Shown here in pieces: positions 9,806 through 20,103 of a DNA stretch of 36,346 nucleotides. Each line of letters opens with the position of its first letter. The stretch's first letter is position 1. A program made the translations under genes and the position numbers. This DNA is from an uncultured Bacilli bacterium. GTDB lineage: Bacteria > Bacillota_I > Bacilli_A > RF39 > UBA660. The stretch lies in contig CATKZK010000010.1 of the NCBI GenBank assembly GCA_949841325.1, positions 1 through 36,346 of the forward strand. Direction: 5' to 3'. The notes under the pieces were generated by a model. The model did not search any database. It was not told the DNA's origin and worked only from the letters and a program-made list of their open reading frames with translations.

Positions 9806-10137
9806 TTGTTTTTCTCCTTCAACATCGATACCTCTTGTATAAGAAGCGTAATCTGTTTCTTTTGTCGAGCAATGAGCATTGTAAGCACTAATGTTATGGC
9901 TAGTAATATTGTTAGAAGAATTCCAATAACTAAGTTTGAGATTGTTAAAAATCCAAATGCATTGGCAAATATCTCCAAAATTTTAGGAATGACAGCTATT
10001 AAAAAAATAATAAAGATAGCAAACATCCAAACTAAAGAATACTTTATTGGAAGTTTATTTCTACGTATAAGCCCCATAACAATAACAAACCAAACAAACG
10101 AAAATATAAATAAAACAACTCTTAATTTTGCGCTCAT
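9802..10137 (-). CDS. DUF2304 domain-containing small membrane protein
   Basis: VWFVIVMGLIRRNKLPIKYSLVWMFAI and C-terminal ARQKKQITLLIQEVSMLKEK pattern, three TM segments; ATGA overlap with flippase. Confidence 0.8.
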   Translation of the reverse strand: MSAKLRVVLFIFSFVWFVIVMGLIRRNKLPIKYSLVWMFAIFIIFLIAVIPKILEIFANAFGFLTISNLVIGILLTILLAITLVLTMLIARQKKQITLLIQEVSMLKEKNK

Positions 10138-10141
10138 TTTC

Positions 10142-10870
10142 TCACCTTCTTTTCATTAGTAGTATTGTCAACATGACATTAATCATGTAGTAAGCTTTTT
10201 TCCATGATACAATTGAAGATTTCCCACCGATTCTTTCATTCATACTGACAGGAACCTCTGCTATTTTTAATTTCGAAAGAAGAATTTTGGTAGTTGAAAT
10301 TGGTTCTGGATATTCTAATGGATATGATTTCGCAAACATTTTTATAGTTTTCTTATCTACAGCTCTAAAACCGCTAGTAGTATCCTTCACTCTTATCCCC
10401 GTTTTTATTTTTATTGCAGTAGATATTAATGAAATACCTACTCTTCTTGCAAAAGTAGATTTAAATTCACTACTATTTTTATCTACAAATCGTGAACCTA
10501 TTGTCATATTGGCTTCCCCATCTAGAATTGGTTTTATTAACTCCATTACATAATTTACGTCATGCTGACCATCACCATCAAACTGCACAGCTATATCATA
10601 ATTATTTTCATAAGCATACTTATATCCAGTTTGTACTGCTCCACCTATACCTAAATTATTGATCAAAGAAATATATGGAATTTTATTATCTCTTAATATG
10701 CTTTCAGTATTATCTCTTGAACCATCATTAATTACAATTACAGAGTACTGATTTTCTTTAGCATTTTTATTAAATTCTTGTATCTTTTTATATGTATTTA
10801 AAATATTCGATTCCTCATTGTATGCTGGAATTATTAATAACACTGACTTTTTCATATTATTTCCTTTCAA
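10142..10870 (-). CDS. GT2 glycosyltransferase, dolichol-phosphate-mannose-synthase-like
   Basis: LLIIPAYNEESNI, VINDGSRDNT, QFDGDGQHD motifs. Confidence 0.9.
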   Translation of the reverse strand: MKGNNMKKSVLLIIPAYNEESNILNTYKKIQEFNKNAKENQYSVIVINDGSRDNTESILRDNKIPYISLINNLGIGGAVQTGYKYAYENNYDIAVQFDGDGQHDVNYVMELIKPILDGEANMTIGSRFVDKNSSEFKSTFARRVGISLISTAIKIKTGIRVKDTTSGFRAVDKKTIKMFAKSYPLEYPEPISTTKILLSKLKIAEVPVSMNERIGGKSSIVSWKKAYYMINVMLTILLMKRR

Positions 10871-10967
10871 TTATACTAAAAAGTAATTTTCTCTTAACTA
10901 TTTATAATGTATCACTTTTTTGAATCTGTATAAAGTGTTTTAAAGTAAAATTTCAAATTAGTTCAAA

Positions 10968-13007
10968 TCAATCTAAAACAAAATTAATCAATTGCACTAT
11001 ATACAAAACATGAATAAAAAATGCGAGTCCTAAAAGTGTGGAATTGTACTTTTCTATTTTTCCTTTATATCCTATTTTTCCAATACAAATAAAGAATAAT
11101 ATAAAAATTGGAATGAAATAGCGTCCTTGAACTCCCCAAAGTGTATTTGCTAACATATTTGATCTAAATTCTAATACATACATTGCAACAACAACTAATC
11201 CACTTGTAATCAACGCAGTTAAACCAAAAAGCCATCTTAATGGAATTGGATAGTTTTCTTTATCATCACGAATTAGACATGATCCTATCATAAGAATTAG
11301 ATAGAAAGATGCATAAGCAACAGGAACACTAACCCTAGACCAAATAAATTTATATCCTACAAAATCTAACAAATATTGATCAGGCAAAGATACAAGATAA
11401 TTTAACAATACGCCTATAGTTGCAAATGGATGCTTTAAAGCATATATTGGAGTTAAAGAATTAGCAAGTATTCCTTCAGGAGATGGTGTTATAATTGAAG
11501 GAATTTGGATTCTTTCCCACTCCCAAAATAAAACAATGATAAATATTAAACTAAGAATTAAATACAAAATGTTCCTTTTCTTATTTCTATTTAAAACATT
11601 TTTATAATTTAAAATTAATAGACCTAAAACTATTGGAAAATAAACTACTTTCGAAACAACTGAAATAAAGCCAAATAGGGAAAATATAACAAAATCTCTA
11701 ATTCGAAATTGCTGTTTATTGACATTAAGATTTAGCATATGCGCAATTAAATATAATGTAGAAATGGTCGCCATCACATCACAGGATAAAGATCCCATCT
11801 GATATAAATTCATTGGCATTGCCAAATACAATATTGTCAACATTTTATATTTAGGCATTTTTTTAACGATAAGATATCCCATCAGTAAAAAGAAAATCAT
11901 ATTAGCAATTTTTGCCAAATACCACCCTATGTAAGGATTTAGATTCATTGATTTGCTTAAAAATATAACAGGCGTAGAAATTGCATAACAAAAAGGATGA
12001 TATAAAGCCACTTTTGTTACAACTTGAACATTATTATAATCTGCTTTTTTAAGCATTGTTTTAAAAAGATGTTTAACATTTCCGTGTCCATCCCAGTCAG
12101 CTACAATTATACTTGGAATTTCAACTTTAGAAGAAACAGTAAAGTCGCCTGATGCTAATTGATAAATTCTTGCATAATGTTTAAATTCATCAGGGCTATC
12201 TTCTGGCATACAAAGTGCACAATAGAAAAATGATAAAGGAATAGCTATAAGAAGGAAAATTCTGCCATAAGACTTGCTATCAAACAAATTTATAAAAAGA
12301 TAACATATAGTCGAAATAAGAAAAATAAGAATACTTAAATCTAAAATTTGTAAACCACCCTTAAAATTAGCTTTATATATTGAGTAGAAACTGACAAAAG
12401 TAAATATTGCATTTAATAGAAAATATAAAACGAAAAAGATACTTTTCTTCATTTTTTCATTTTTACAGTTTTCTCTGTTCAAAAAAAGCAAAATCATAAG
12501 ATTTACAGCAAAAAGGACCAAAAGCCACAAAGTTGGTCGATAAGTTGGTTGATTATCAATTTCTTCTATCTTAAATTTTTCTTTATCATTTTTCTTGATA
12601 AGAACATCTTTTTTTGCATGGACAAGCTCAAAACTTATTTTTACTGAATCACCTTTTTTTAAATACTCTGGTAAATAGATAAAGTTATGCACTTTATTTA
12701 TCGAAGTAAATAAATTACGATAGATTATTTCATCTTTCTTTTTTATCGTAACCCACAATTCAATATCAGGAGAATCTATAGGACTATAGAAGATAAAAGA
12801 ATCTGTACTCTTGCTTCTTATTTTCAAGTCCTGTTCAATCAAATTTATTTTATCTTCTCCTTCTTCCAAAGACAAACTAAAAGAATCAGATGTCGTGTCT
12901 TCTATTATCACCTTTTTGGTAAAAGGCATATTAACTGAATAAATTAACAAAGCGCTTATGAAAATTAATAAGCAAACACTAATAATATTCCAATATTTTT
13001 TTTGCAT
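10968..13007 (-). CDS. DUF2142 domain-containing polytopic membrane protein
   Basis: CMPEDSPDEFKHYARIYQLASGDF motif and many TM segments; likely start MQKKYWN at 13007 (ORF track extends to 13058). Confidence 0.82.
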   Translation of the reverse strand: MQKKYWNIISVCLLIFISALLIYSVNMPFTKKVIIEDTTSDSFSLSLEEGEDKINLIEQDLKIRSKSTDSFIFYSPIDSPDIELWVTIKKKDEIIYRNLFTSINKVHNFIYLPEYLKKGDSVKISFELVHAKKDVLIKKNDKEKFKIEEIDNQPTYRPTLWLLVLFAVNLMILLFLNRENCKNEKMKKSIFFVLYFLLNAIFTFVSFYSIYKANFKGGLQILDLSILIFLISTICYLFINLFDSKSYGRIFLLIAIPLSFFYCALCMPEDSPDEFKHYARIYQLASGDFTVSSKVEIPSIIVADWDGHGNVKHLFKTMLKKADYNNVQVVTKVALYHPFCYAISTPVIFLSKSMNLNPYIGWYLAKIANMIFFLLMGYLIVKKMPKYKMLTILYLAMPMNLYQMGSLSCDVMATISTLYLIAHMLNLNVNKQQFRIRDFVIFSLFGFISVVSKVVYFPIVLGLLILNYKNVLNRNKKRNILYLILSLIFIIVLFWEWERIQIPSIITPSPEGILANSLTPIYALKHPFATIGVLLNYLVSLPDQYLLDFVGYKFIWSRVSVPVAYASFYLILMIGSCLIRDDKENYPIPLRWLFGLTALITSGLVVVAMYVLEFRSNMLANTLWGVQGRYFIPIFILFFICIGKIGYKGKIEKYNSTLLGLAFFIHVLYIVQLINFVLD

Positions 13008-13071
13008 TACTATCACCTTTATTATTTTATCACACATTAAACGATATAAAAAGAACAATCCCCCTTTATCT

Positions 13072-15708
13072 CTACAATTTCTTTATCTCATTATAGACTC
13101 TTTCACAATTCTTTTTGTCATGATACTTGTAAAATTTTAAGATTCTTTGATCATATTTTTTTTCAATTACACAATCATTTTCTATGTATTTTATAATTGT
13201 ATCAAGTGTTTCTTCATAAGCATGAGTTACAGGTCCAAAACCGTCTCTTTCATATTTAAAATACCCCTCACTGTATAAGTGTTTGCCAAAGAAGGTCTCT
13301 TTATCAAATTGACTATAAATAACTGGTTTATGCATGTAAGCAAAATCAAAAGGAACGCTAGAATAATCAGAGATTAATAATTTACACTCTTTAAATATGC
13401 TTTGGTAGTCAGCAAAGCCTCTCACGATTTCAAAAGTATCATTTTCAACAAAATCAATTACATTCTCCATATGAGATGGATGCATAACAAAAATGCCTTT
13501 ATATCTACAGTCTTTCATTGCCTTAATAAGTTTCTTATCATTAATTAAATTATTATAGAAAAGAAAATACTCGCTCTTTTTAAAATCTGGATTATACTCC
13601 CTAGTTCCATTAGATCTGTTAATTTTCCCTGACAAATCTTGCCTCCAAGTTGGCATAATAGCAATCTTCCTTTCAGAGTTGTCCACTAAATTATCATATC
13701 TTGGAAATCCAGTTAATTTAACTATGGATTCATCATACTCATAATCTCCAAAAAGAATAGATTTATATTCTTCTGGAGCTGCAGTTACGAACATTTCAAT
13801 ATCTTTATTGTAAATATTTAACCAATTTGAGATATCATCCTTTGTTATTCCGTGTTGTAAAAAAACAAATTTAAAATTGTATAAATCTCTGTAAAATCTA
13901 GCATTCTTTCCAAATGCATTATATACCCATATGTCTGCCTGACTCGATATTATCTTATCCGACAATAAGAATAACATTTTATACTTAAATGAATTATGCG
14001 CAACGACTTTCCCATATTGTTTCATTTTTGAAAAATCCTTAGAATGTTTATCTAAAACAAAATATGTTTTTTCTGTTCTCTTTGGCTTTGCATTTATATA
14101 TTTAAACAAATGCATTCCATTGTCATTTGCAACTGTAGTTCTATCAGAAATTAGCCATATTTCTTTTCTTTTAAACAAGTTTAGAATCGAATAAATAAAT
14201 CTGTAGATTGTCTGTTTAATCTTAAAATGAGTAAGCATTTGAAGATACAATATAAATGTAGCAAAAATATTTTTTATCTTATTTCTTCTTGCAACGAAAA
14301 TGATATTTTTTCTTGCTTTTAGTGTATACTTTTCATAATTCCAATAATTTCGATAATAATTATCTAATTTTGTCATTATTTTAAAATTTGGTTTTAATAA
14401 ATAAGGTTCTTCATCTTTGTATTGAAGATAAAAGGCTATTTGTTCTTTATATTTTAGCGGAATTTTGAGATGAAAAGTCATGTTATGATAAAGTTCTTCA
14501 TCAATCCCATATCTTATATTTTTTCTACTATCTTTAAGATTTAAAGGAATTTTTTCGTCATTTACTTTAACAAAAATTTTGTAATCGTCCTTTGGAAGAA
14601 TGCTATTAACTTGCCCATAAACAACTAGTTTATCTCCTTTTCCTTTTAAAATGTTTATAACCAAAACATTGCGATTATTGATTGTATAAAGATAATCCCC
14701 GTTAAAAAACATAAAATTATCTTCAATACGAATTTTTTCTTTATACTGGTTACCATATTTTATTTTAAATGCGTACAGTTTGTACTCTGAATGCATATTT
14801 TTTTGATCCAAAATAATGGCATCATCTATTTGTTCTAAAAGTTTTTTACTTTTTTGAATATATACTTTTTTCGTATTTTCTGATAAATTTTCAGGAAATA
14901 ATTTACGAAGTCTAAATTGGTAATCATACATTACTAAATATTTTACATAATCAAGAATATCCTTATATTTTTTTTGTGATAATTCAAAAAGAAAATGATA
15001 ATACCTTTCAACAGTTAATGTATACCAGTCAATATTCTTTTCTTTATTTTGTACTGCACTAGTATTATCACTTCTTCTACGATAATAAAAACGTGCTTCT
15101 TTTACAATTCCATATTTTTTTTGATCAATTACAATCTCGGCTAAGTATTTTGCATCTTCTCCATATTTTAGCTTTTCATCAAATTCATATTTTTTAGCAA
15201 TATCAGTTTTAATAACAGACGATGTGATGTGAAGATGAATCATACTAGGTTCTTGCTCTATATGGATCACTCTTGTTCCTTCGTCAAACTTATAATCAAG
15301 CATATGAAACTTTTTAGAAGAATCAAAGAATTGCATTCTTCCAACAACGACAGCTATATCACTGTTTTTTTTGAAAAAATTGGCAATTTTTTTAAACGCA
15401 TCCAATTCCCACTTATCATCACTATCGAGAAAATTAACGTATTCCCCTTCTGCATACTCTAAACCATGATTTCGTGCACTTGATACGCCCCCATTTTTTT
15501 GTTTAATATAAATAATATTTTCTGGATACAAATCTCTATACTTTAAGCAAATACTCTCTGAATTATCTGGAGAGCCATCATTTACTAAAATCATTTGAAT
15601 ATTCTTTTTAAAGTCTATCGTTTGATTAATTACACTTTCAATAGTCTCTTCTAAGTATTCTTCTACGTTATAAATTGGCACAATGACCGAGAATAAAAAC
15701 TTTTTCAT
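13072..15708 (-). CDS. Bifunctional GT2 glycosyltransferase / CDP-glycerol glycerophosphotransferase
   Basis: N-terminal GT2 (SVIVPIYNVEEYLEETIESVINQT, LVNDGSPDNS, FLDSDD); C-terminal TagF-type (FLQHGITKDD, MPTWRQDL, LISDYSSVPFDFA). Confidence 0.9.
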   Translation of the reverse strand: MKKFLFSVIVPIYNVEEYLEETIESVINQTIDFKKNIQMILVNDGSPDNSESICLKYRDLYPENIIYIKQKNGGVSSARNHGLEYAEGEYVNFLDSDDKWELDAFKKIANFFKKNSDIAVVVGRMQFFDSSKKFHMLDYKFDEGTRVIHIEQEPSMIHLHITSSVIKTDIAKKYEFDEKLKYGEDAKYLAEIVIDQKKYGIVKEARFYYRRRSDNTSAVQNKEKNIDWYTLTVERYYHFLFELSQKKYKDILDYVKYLVMYDYQFRLRKLFPENLSENTKKVYIQKSKKLLEQIDDAIILDQKNMHSEYKLYAFKIKYGNQYKEKIRIEDNFMFFNGDYLYTINNRNVLVINILKGKGDKLVVYGQVNSILPKDDYKIFVKVNDEKIPLNLKDSRKNIRYGIDEELYHNMTFHLKIPLKYKEQIAFYLQYKDEEPYLLKPNFKIMTKLDNYYRNYWNYEKYTLKARKNIIFVARRNKIKNIFATFILYLQMLTHFKIKQTIYRFIYSILNLFKRKEIWLISDRTTVANDNGMHLFKYINAKPKRTEKTYFVLDKHSKDFSKMKQYGKVVAHNSFKYKMLFLLSDKIISSQADIWVYNAFGKNARFYRDLYNFKFVFLQHGITKDDISNWLNIYNKDIEMFVTAAPEEYKSILFGDYEYDESIVKLTGFPRYDNLVDNSERKIAIMPTWRQDLSGKINRSNGTREYNPDFKKSEYFLFYNNLINDKKLIKAMKDCRYKGIFVMHPSHMENVIDFVENDTFEIVRGFADYQSIFKECKLLISDYSSVPFDFAYMHKPVIYSQFDKETFFGKHLYSEGYFKYERDGFGPVTHAYEETLDTIIKYIENDCVIEKKYDQRILKFYKYHDKKNCERVYNEIKKL

Positions 15709-15712
15709 ACTA

Positions 15713-16663
15713 CTACCTTCCTAACTTCTGTTTCCATATAAATAGACACATCGTCCAATAATGACTTCTGTATACTTTCACCCTTTTAGTTTGAAACCGA
15801 TTTACTACTTTTTTATAATGTCTAAAATTTCTTTTAAAATACTTTAAAAAGGTTTTGACAAACCTCTTTTGAAGTTTTGTATCTGTATATCTTCTAAACT
15901 CTTTTATTCTTCTAACATAAAATCCTGCACTTATCTCAAGTAATTCACTTTCATACTCTTTAAACTTTCCTTCTTCTTTAAAAAAGGAAATAATATCTTC
16001 AAGTACTGCTATAATATGAAACAAATTTTCTTTATAACTATTTGTAATAGACGCTTCACTGTCATAAAGATAATAAATAAGAGGATTATCTAAAATCACC
16101 ATTTTGTTAGCATAATATTTATATTTCATTAGAAAATAGAAATCTTCTGCATAACTATACTCTTCAGGAAAGGTTAATTGATATTGATCAATCAATGCCT
16201 TTTTAAACAACTTATCCCAAACATAACTCGATGTCTTACTAAACTCTTTAGGATTATCCGTCTTATTTTGATTGATAATTGGTTTTAATTCTCCAGTTAT
16301 TACATTATATCTTGATGAACAGACCAAATCAATTTCATCACTCATACAGTTTACCATCGTCTGATACATCTCTTTATCGACATAATCATCGGCATCGACA
16401 AAGCCAATATACTCTCCATGAGCTTCTTTTAATCCTCTATTTCTAGAAGCTGATGGGCCCAGATTTGTTTTATTTTTTATAAGAACAATTGAATCTTTAA
16501 AATTCTTTACTACATCAACTGTATTATCTGTACTACAATCATCAATAACGATAACCTCGATATCCTTTAAAGTTTGTGCAAGCAAACTCTTTATACACTT
16601 TTCAATGGTTTTACTTGCATTATATGCTGGGATGATAACAGACACTTTGTATTTCATTGGCAT
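15713..16663 (-). CDS. GT2 family glycosyltransferase
   Basis: SVIIPAYNASKTIEKCIKSLLAQT, IDDCSTDNT, VDADD motifs. Confidence 0.92.
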   Translation of the reverse strand: MPMKYKVSVIIPAYNASKTIEKCIKSLLAQTLKDIEVIVIDDCSTDNTVDVVKNFKDSIVLIKNKTNLGPSASRNRGLKEAHGEYIGFVDADDYVDKEMYQTMVNCMSDEIDLVCSSRYNVITGELKPIINQNKTDNPKEFSKTSSYVWDKLFKKALIDQYQLTFPEEYSYAEDFYFLMKYKYYANKMVILDNPLIYYLYDSEASITNSYKENLFHIIAVLEDIISFFKEEGKFKEYESELLEISAGFYVRRIKEFRRYTDTKLQKRFVKTFLKYFKRNFRHYKKVVNRFQTKRVKVYRSHYWTMCLFIWKQKLGR

Positions 16664-16689
16664 AACTCCTATTTACTTTCTATCTTTAT

Positions 16690-16722
16690 TTTATCAAAAT
16701 AGGAAATAGAAGTCGAGATAAT
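16690..16722 (-). promoter_or_regulatory. Putative promoter of the 16663-leftward transcription unit
   Basis: TCGACT-N17-TAAAAT with TG extended -10 on the minus strand; coordinates approximate. Confidence 0.4.
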
Positions 16723-16850
16723 CTTATTTATTTTAGAGAAATGAAAGTAATTAAACAGTGCAGCTTAACTAAAAGTTGATTTTTTTCAATTGCTTTTTTT
16801 GAATTATTTCCTGACTCATCATATTAAAAAGGACAATGAAGTCAAGAAAT

Positions 16851-16882
16851 AAAAAAAGGAAGCGTCCTCATATCACTTCCTT
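16851..16882 (-). terminator. Terminator after the TagF-like gene at 16931
   Basis: AAGGAAG/CTTCCTT stem with a T-run on the minus strand. Confidence 0.7.
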
Positions 16883-16930
16883 GAAAAAGTTTTTTTATTT
16901 GTTGTGAACGATTTGGGATTCACTTGATCA

Positions 16931-18178
16931 CTAGTCTTCTTTAATCAGTTCTTTAACCACACGTTTTGAAGCATTTCCATCATCTAAGTACGTATATTTA
17001 TTATTAAAGTCCTCATACTTTTTATCATATTTAAAATGTTCCATCTCTTTAATAGCCTTCACCAAGTCTTTTTCTTTTTCAACAATTGGTCCTGGTAATT
17101 CTTTAATATCAAAGTAGAAGTCCCTTAACTCATGTTGATACTCTTCTAAATCATACATGTAAAAGATCATTGGTCTTTTTAAAATAGAATAATCAAAGAA
17201 AACACTCGAATAATCTGTGATTAATAGATCCCCTAAGATATAAAGTTCATTGATATCATCATAATCTGAAACATTATAAATAAATCCTTCATACTTTTTA
17301 AAGTCAAAAGAATTCGCGACAAAATAATGTGCCCTAAAGAGAATAATGTATTCATCACTCAATTGTTCTCTTAAATAATCAAAATCAACTTCCGTCTTAT
17401 ATGTATAACCTATCCCTGATGTATGTTGATTATCACGCCATGTTGGTGCATAAAGAATAATCTTTTTATCCTTTGGTAAATTCAGTTCTTTTTTTACTCT
17501 TTCTACATCACTTTTTTTATAGTTGATGAGAAAGTCATTTCTCGGATATCCCTTTTCAATAACGATATGCTCTTTTCCTACTTTCCTTAGATTAAAAGCC
17601 GAAATAAATTTCTCTGTACAGAATTTTGAAGGAGATACCATATAAGAATACTTCTTTGAATCCACTTGATATTTATAACGGATATCTTTAAGTGAATTCA
17701 TGGCATTTCCACCCTTAACCTCGATATCAAATCCAAGTCTTTTAAGTGGAGTTCCATGCCAACATTGAATATAGACTTGGTTCTTTTTTTTAACTATTGT
17801 ATCAGGGACTCTCGAATTCGTTACCCAATATTTACTTGTCGCATAAAAGCGATAATAAGCAGCAGATCCATATTTAAGCACTTTTGTATTTCTATTCTTT
17901 TCTAAATGCTTATATTTACTTGGATCTTTAAAAAACCAAACAAATTCAAAGTCTTGATACTCATCACTTGTAAGCATATATTCATACATTGCTTTTGGAC
18001 TATCCACATACTTTCTTCCCATAAAAGCTTCAAAAAGTACACGTTTTTTCTTCACTGGTCTAATATAGAAAAAAAGGTAAATCATTCTATTTTTTACAAA
18101 GATACATCCTCTTAAGAGATGTCTAAAAAAGACATTTTTCTTTGATAAATTGACGAGCATTACTTTTAACTTGTTCAT
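16931..18178 (-). CDS. CDP-glycerol glycerophosphotransferase family protein (TagF/TarF-like)
   Basis: YIQCWHGTPLKRLGFD, LYAPTWRDNQ, LITDYSSVFFDYSIL. Confidence 0.92.
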   Translation of the reverse strand: MNKLKVMLVNLSKKNVFFRHLLRGCIFVKNRMIYLFFYIRPVKKKRVLFEAFMGRKYVDSPKAMYEYMLTSDEYQDFEFVWFFKDPSKYKHLEKNRNTKVLKYGSAAYYRFYATSKYWVTNSRVPDTIVKKKNQVYIQCWHGTPLKRLGFDIEVKGGNAMNSLKDIRYKYQVDSKKYSYMVSPSKFCTEKFISAFNLRKVGKEHIVIEKGYPRNDFLINYKKSDVERVKKELNLPKDKKIILYAPTWRDNQHTSGIGYTYKTEVDFDYLREQLSDEYIILFRAHYFVANSFDFKKYEGFIYNVSDYDDINELYILGDLLITDYSSVFFDYSILKRPMIFYMYDLEEYQHELRDFYFDIKELPGPIVEKEKDLVKAIKEMEHFKYDKKYEDFNNKYTYLDDGNASKRVVKELIKED

Positions 18179-19276
18179 TTATTTCACATCCTTTAAAATC
18201 GCATCCACTAATGCTTTAGTAGCACTTTCTTGTTCAACCACATATTTTTCTCTATAGGCTCTTAATACATTTCGATCATAATTTCCCTTATTAATTGTAT
18301 GAACTAAGGCTTCACTCTCTTTAAAGACATAGCCTTTTAAATCTTCATAGAGATTTGTATTAATTCCCTCTATTTTATTATACCTTTCTTCATCATAAAT
18401 ATAAAGCAAAACAGGTCTATTTAATATAGCTGCCTCGATAGAGATTGCAGAATAATCGGAAATGACGACATCAGCAATACTAAGCAATTCTAAGGAAGTA
18501 ACAGCATCATACGTATACTTTTTATCAACTATTATTTTCATTCGTGGATGAATCTTAATAATAAGTTTATAGTCACTTTCCTCAAAAGCTTGAATCAATT
18601 CATCTATTTTATATTCATCATAAGTACGAAATGTTGGCACATATAAAACTACTTTTTCTTTTTTTAATTCAGGATAGAGTTCATATACTTTTTTTCTATT
18701 TTCTTGTACTGTATGTTTTAAATAATCAACTCTTGGTAAACCACAAACGATAAATTTATCTTCTGGATAACCAAAAGCTTGACTGAAAAAGGGTCTCATG
18801 GCTTCAGAACTGCTCACAATTACATCATACTGTTTATGCATATTCATGATTTTAGCCCAACTTTGATCTCTTTTTGTATTTAAAGTTTGATAGCCAAACT
18901 TTTTGACTGCACCTAGAGAATGCCAAATCTGTACAATCTTAAGGCCCTTTTTATGGTGCACACAAGATATGGCCATTTGGTATCCATCGATAATGCAAAT
19001 TGATGCTTTCGCTAAATAAAAAAGTTGCACAAAGGGATGAAAGACATAACAAATAATCTGTATTACATTTGTCTTTTCCATGCGTTTCGTTAAAACCTTC
19101 ACCTGATATTTGGGATATCGTTTTCTCATATCTTCTATCATATACTGAAAATCAATAGATGCTTCATTTCCCTGTCTACTTAAAAATAAAACAAACTTTT
19201 CATTTCTTGGAATAATCTTAAAAAAGAAATTTACAATTTGTAAAGAAAGCTTATATATTCTAAGAAGTATGCTCAT
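18179..19276 (-). CDS. CDP-glycerol glycerophosphotransferase family protein (TagB-like)
   Basis: QIWHSLGAVKKFGYQ, YVPTFRTYDEY, VISDYSAISIEAAIL; AGGAGTG RBS supports ATG at 19276 (ORF track extends to 19309). Confidence 0.88.
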   Translation of the reverse strand: MSILLRIYKLSLQIVNFFFKIIPRNEKFVLFLSRQGNEASIDFQYMIEDMRKRYPKYQVKVLTKRMEKTNVIQIICYVFHPFVQLFYLAKASICIIDGYQMAISCVHHKKGLKIVQIWHSLGAVKKFGYQTLNTKRDQSWAKIMNMHKQYDVIVSSSEAMRPFFSQAFGYPEDKFIVCGLPRVDYLKHTVQENRKKVYELYPELKKEKVVLYVPTFRTYDEYKIDELIQAFEESDYKLIIKIHPRMKIIVDKKYTYDAVTSLELLSIADVVISDYSAISIEAAILNRPVLLYIYDEERYNKIEGINTNLYEDLKGYVFKESEALVHTINKGNYDRNVLRAYREKYVVEQESATKALVDAILKDVK

Positions 19277-19294
19277 GATATCACTCCTATATGC

Positions 19295-19323
19295 ATTATA
19301 ACAATTCAATAAATAACTTACAA
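19295..19323 (-). promoter_or_regulatory. Promoter upstream of the TagB/TagF-like pair
   Basis: TTGTAA-N17-TATAAT on the minus strand. Confidence 0.65.
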
Positions 19324-19327
19324 TGTT

Positions 19328-20007
19328 TTATCTAAATTTATGAATTTCTTGATCATATTCGTGTAATAAATCGGCATAATTCGACGTTGGATAACAATTT
19401 TCAACATCTGCGAGTAATCGATCTAACTCTTCATATTTTTTCTTACTATCGACAACCCATATGGCTATAGGTTCCCCTCTTTCTGCAAAGTATTCAAATA
19501 ATCTCTTTCCATGGTATCCACGAATTTCTTTTTATAAGTGATTGAAGGCTGAAGAAACTCCATCTAATCCATATAATGCTTTTTCTGTATCATCATAGCC
19601 AATAACTGGAAAACAAGGATATAAGCTATCTTCCTCTTTTATTGCCATTAGTGTATTTACATCTCGACCAATAAAAGTAATTGCTGTATTGGGATATTTC
19701 TTACATAAAGCCACTAATTCTTTTGCATATTTTCTACTTTCTGCTTTTTTCTCTTTTCCAAAGTTTGTCTTAATCTCAATAAAAAGAGGTTTCCCCTTTT
19801 TCGAGTTGAATCAAAGGCCTCCATCACATTTTCAAGAGTTTGATAATTCATAAGTACAAAACCTCCATCTTTTGTCTGCCTAATATCAATTTCAATCGCA
19901 TCAATATTTTGATGTTCTATAGAGGACTTTATCGCCTCTAAAGTGTTTTCTATACAAGGTTTTTCTATTACTCTTCCACGATGCGCTGTAAATTTTGGTT
20001 ATCTCAT
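19328..20007 (-). pseudogene. Decayed glycerophosphodiester phosphodiesterase
   Basis: Hand translation: M R * PKFTAHRG...ENTLEAI...DAIEIDIRQTKDGGFVLM, frameshift near 19795, then KPLFIEIKTNF...FNHL * KEIRGYHGKRLF...IAIWVVDS; GDPD motifs with two nonsense codons and a frameshift. Confidence 0.87.
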
Positions 20008-20052
20008 CCTATGTTCTCCTTTAAAGAGAATAAACCCATTCTCCCCATAGAA

Positions 20053-20103
20053 ATTGTACCATTTTTTTTTTTTTTTTTAGCAATCTCTAAATACATTGTC
20101 AAG
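20053..20103 (-). promoter_or_regulatory. Poly-A promoter-like element upstream of the GDPD pseudogene
   Basis: Minus strand TTGACAATGTATTTAGAGATTGCT(A)17TGGTACAAT; matches the element at 7-55. Confidence 0.55.

Noticed and set aside
9797-10159. 120-aa plus-strand ORF
   Set aside because: Antisense to the DUF2304 gene, which has family motifs and operon overlaps.
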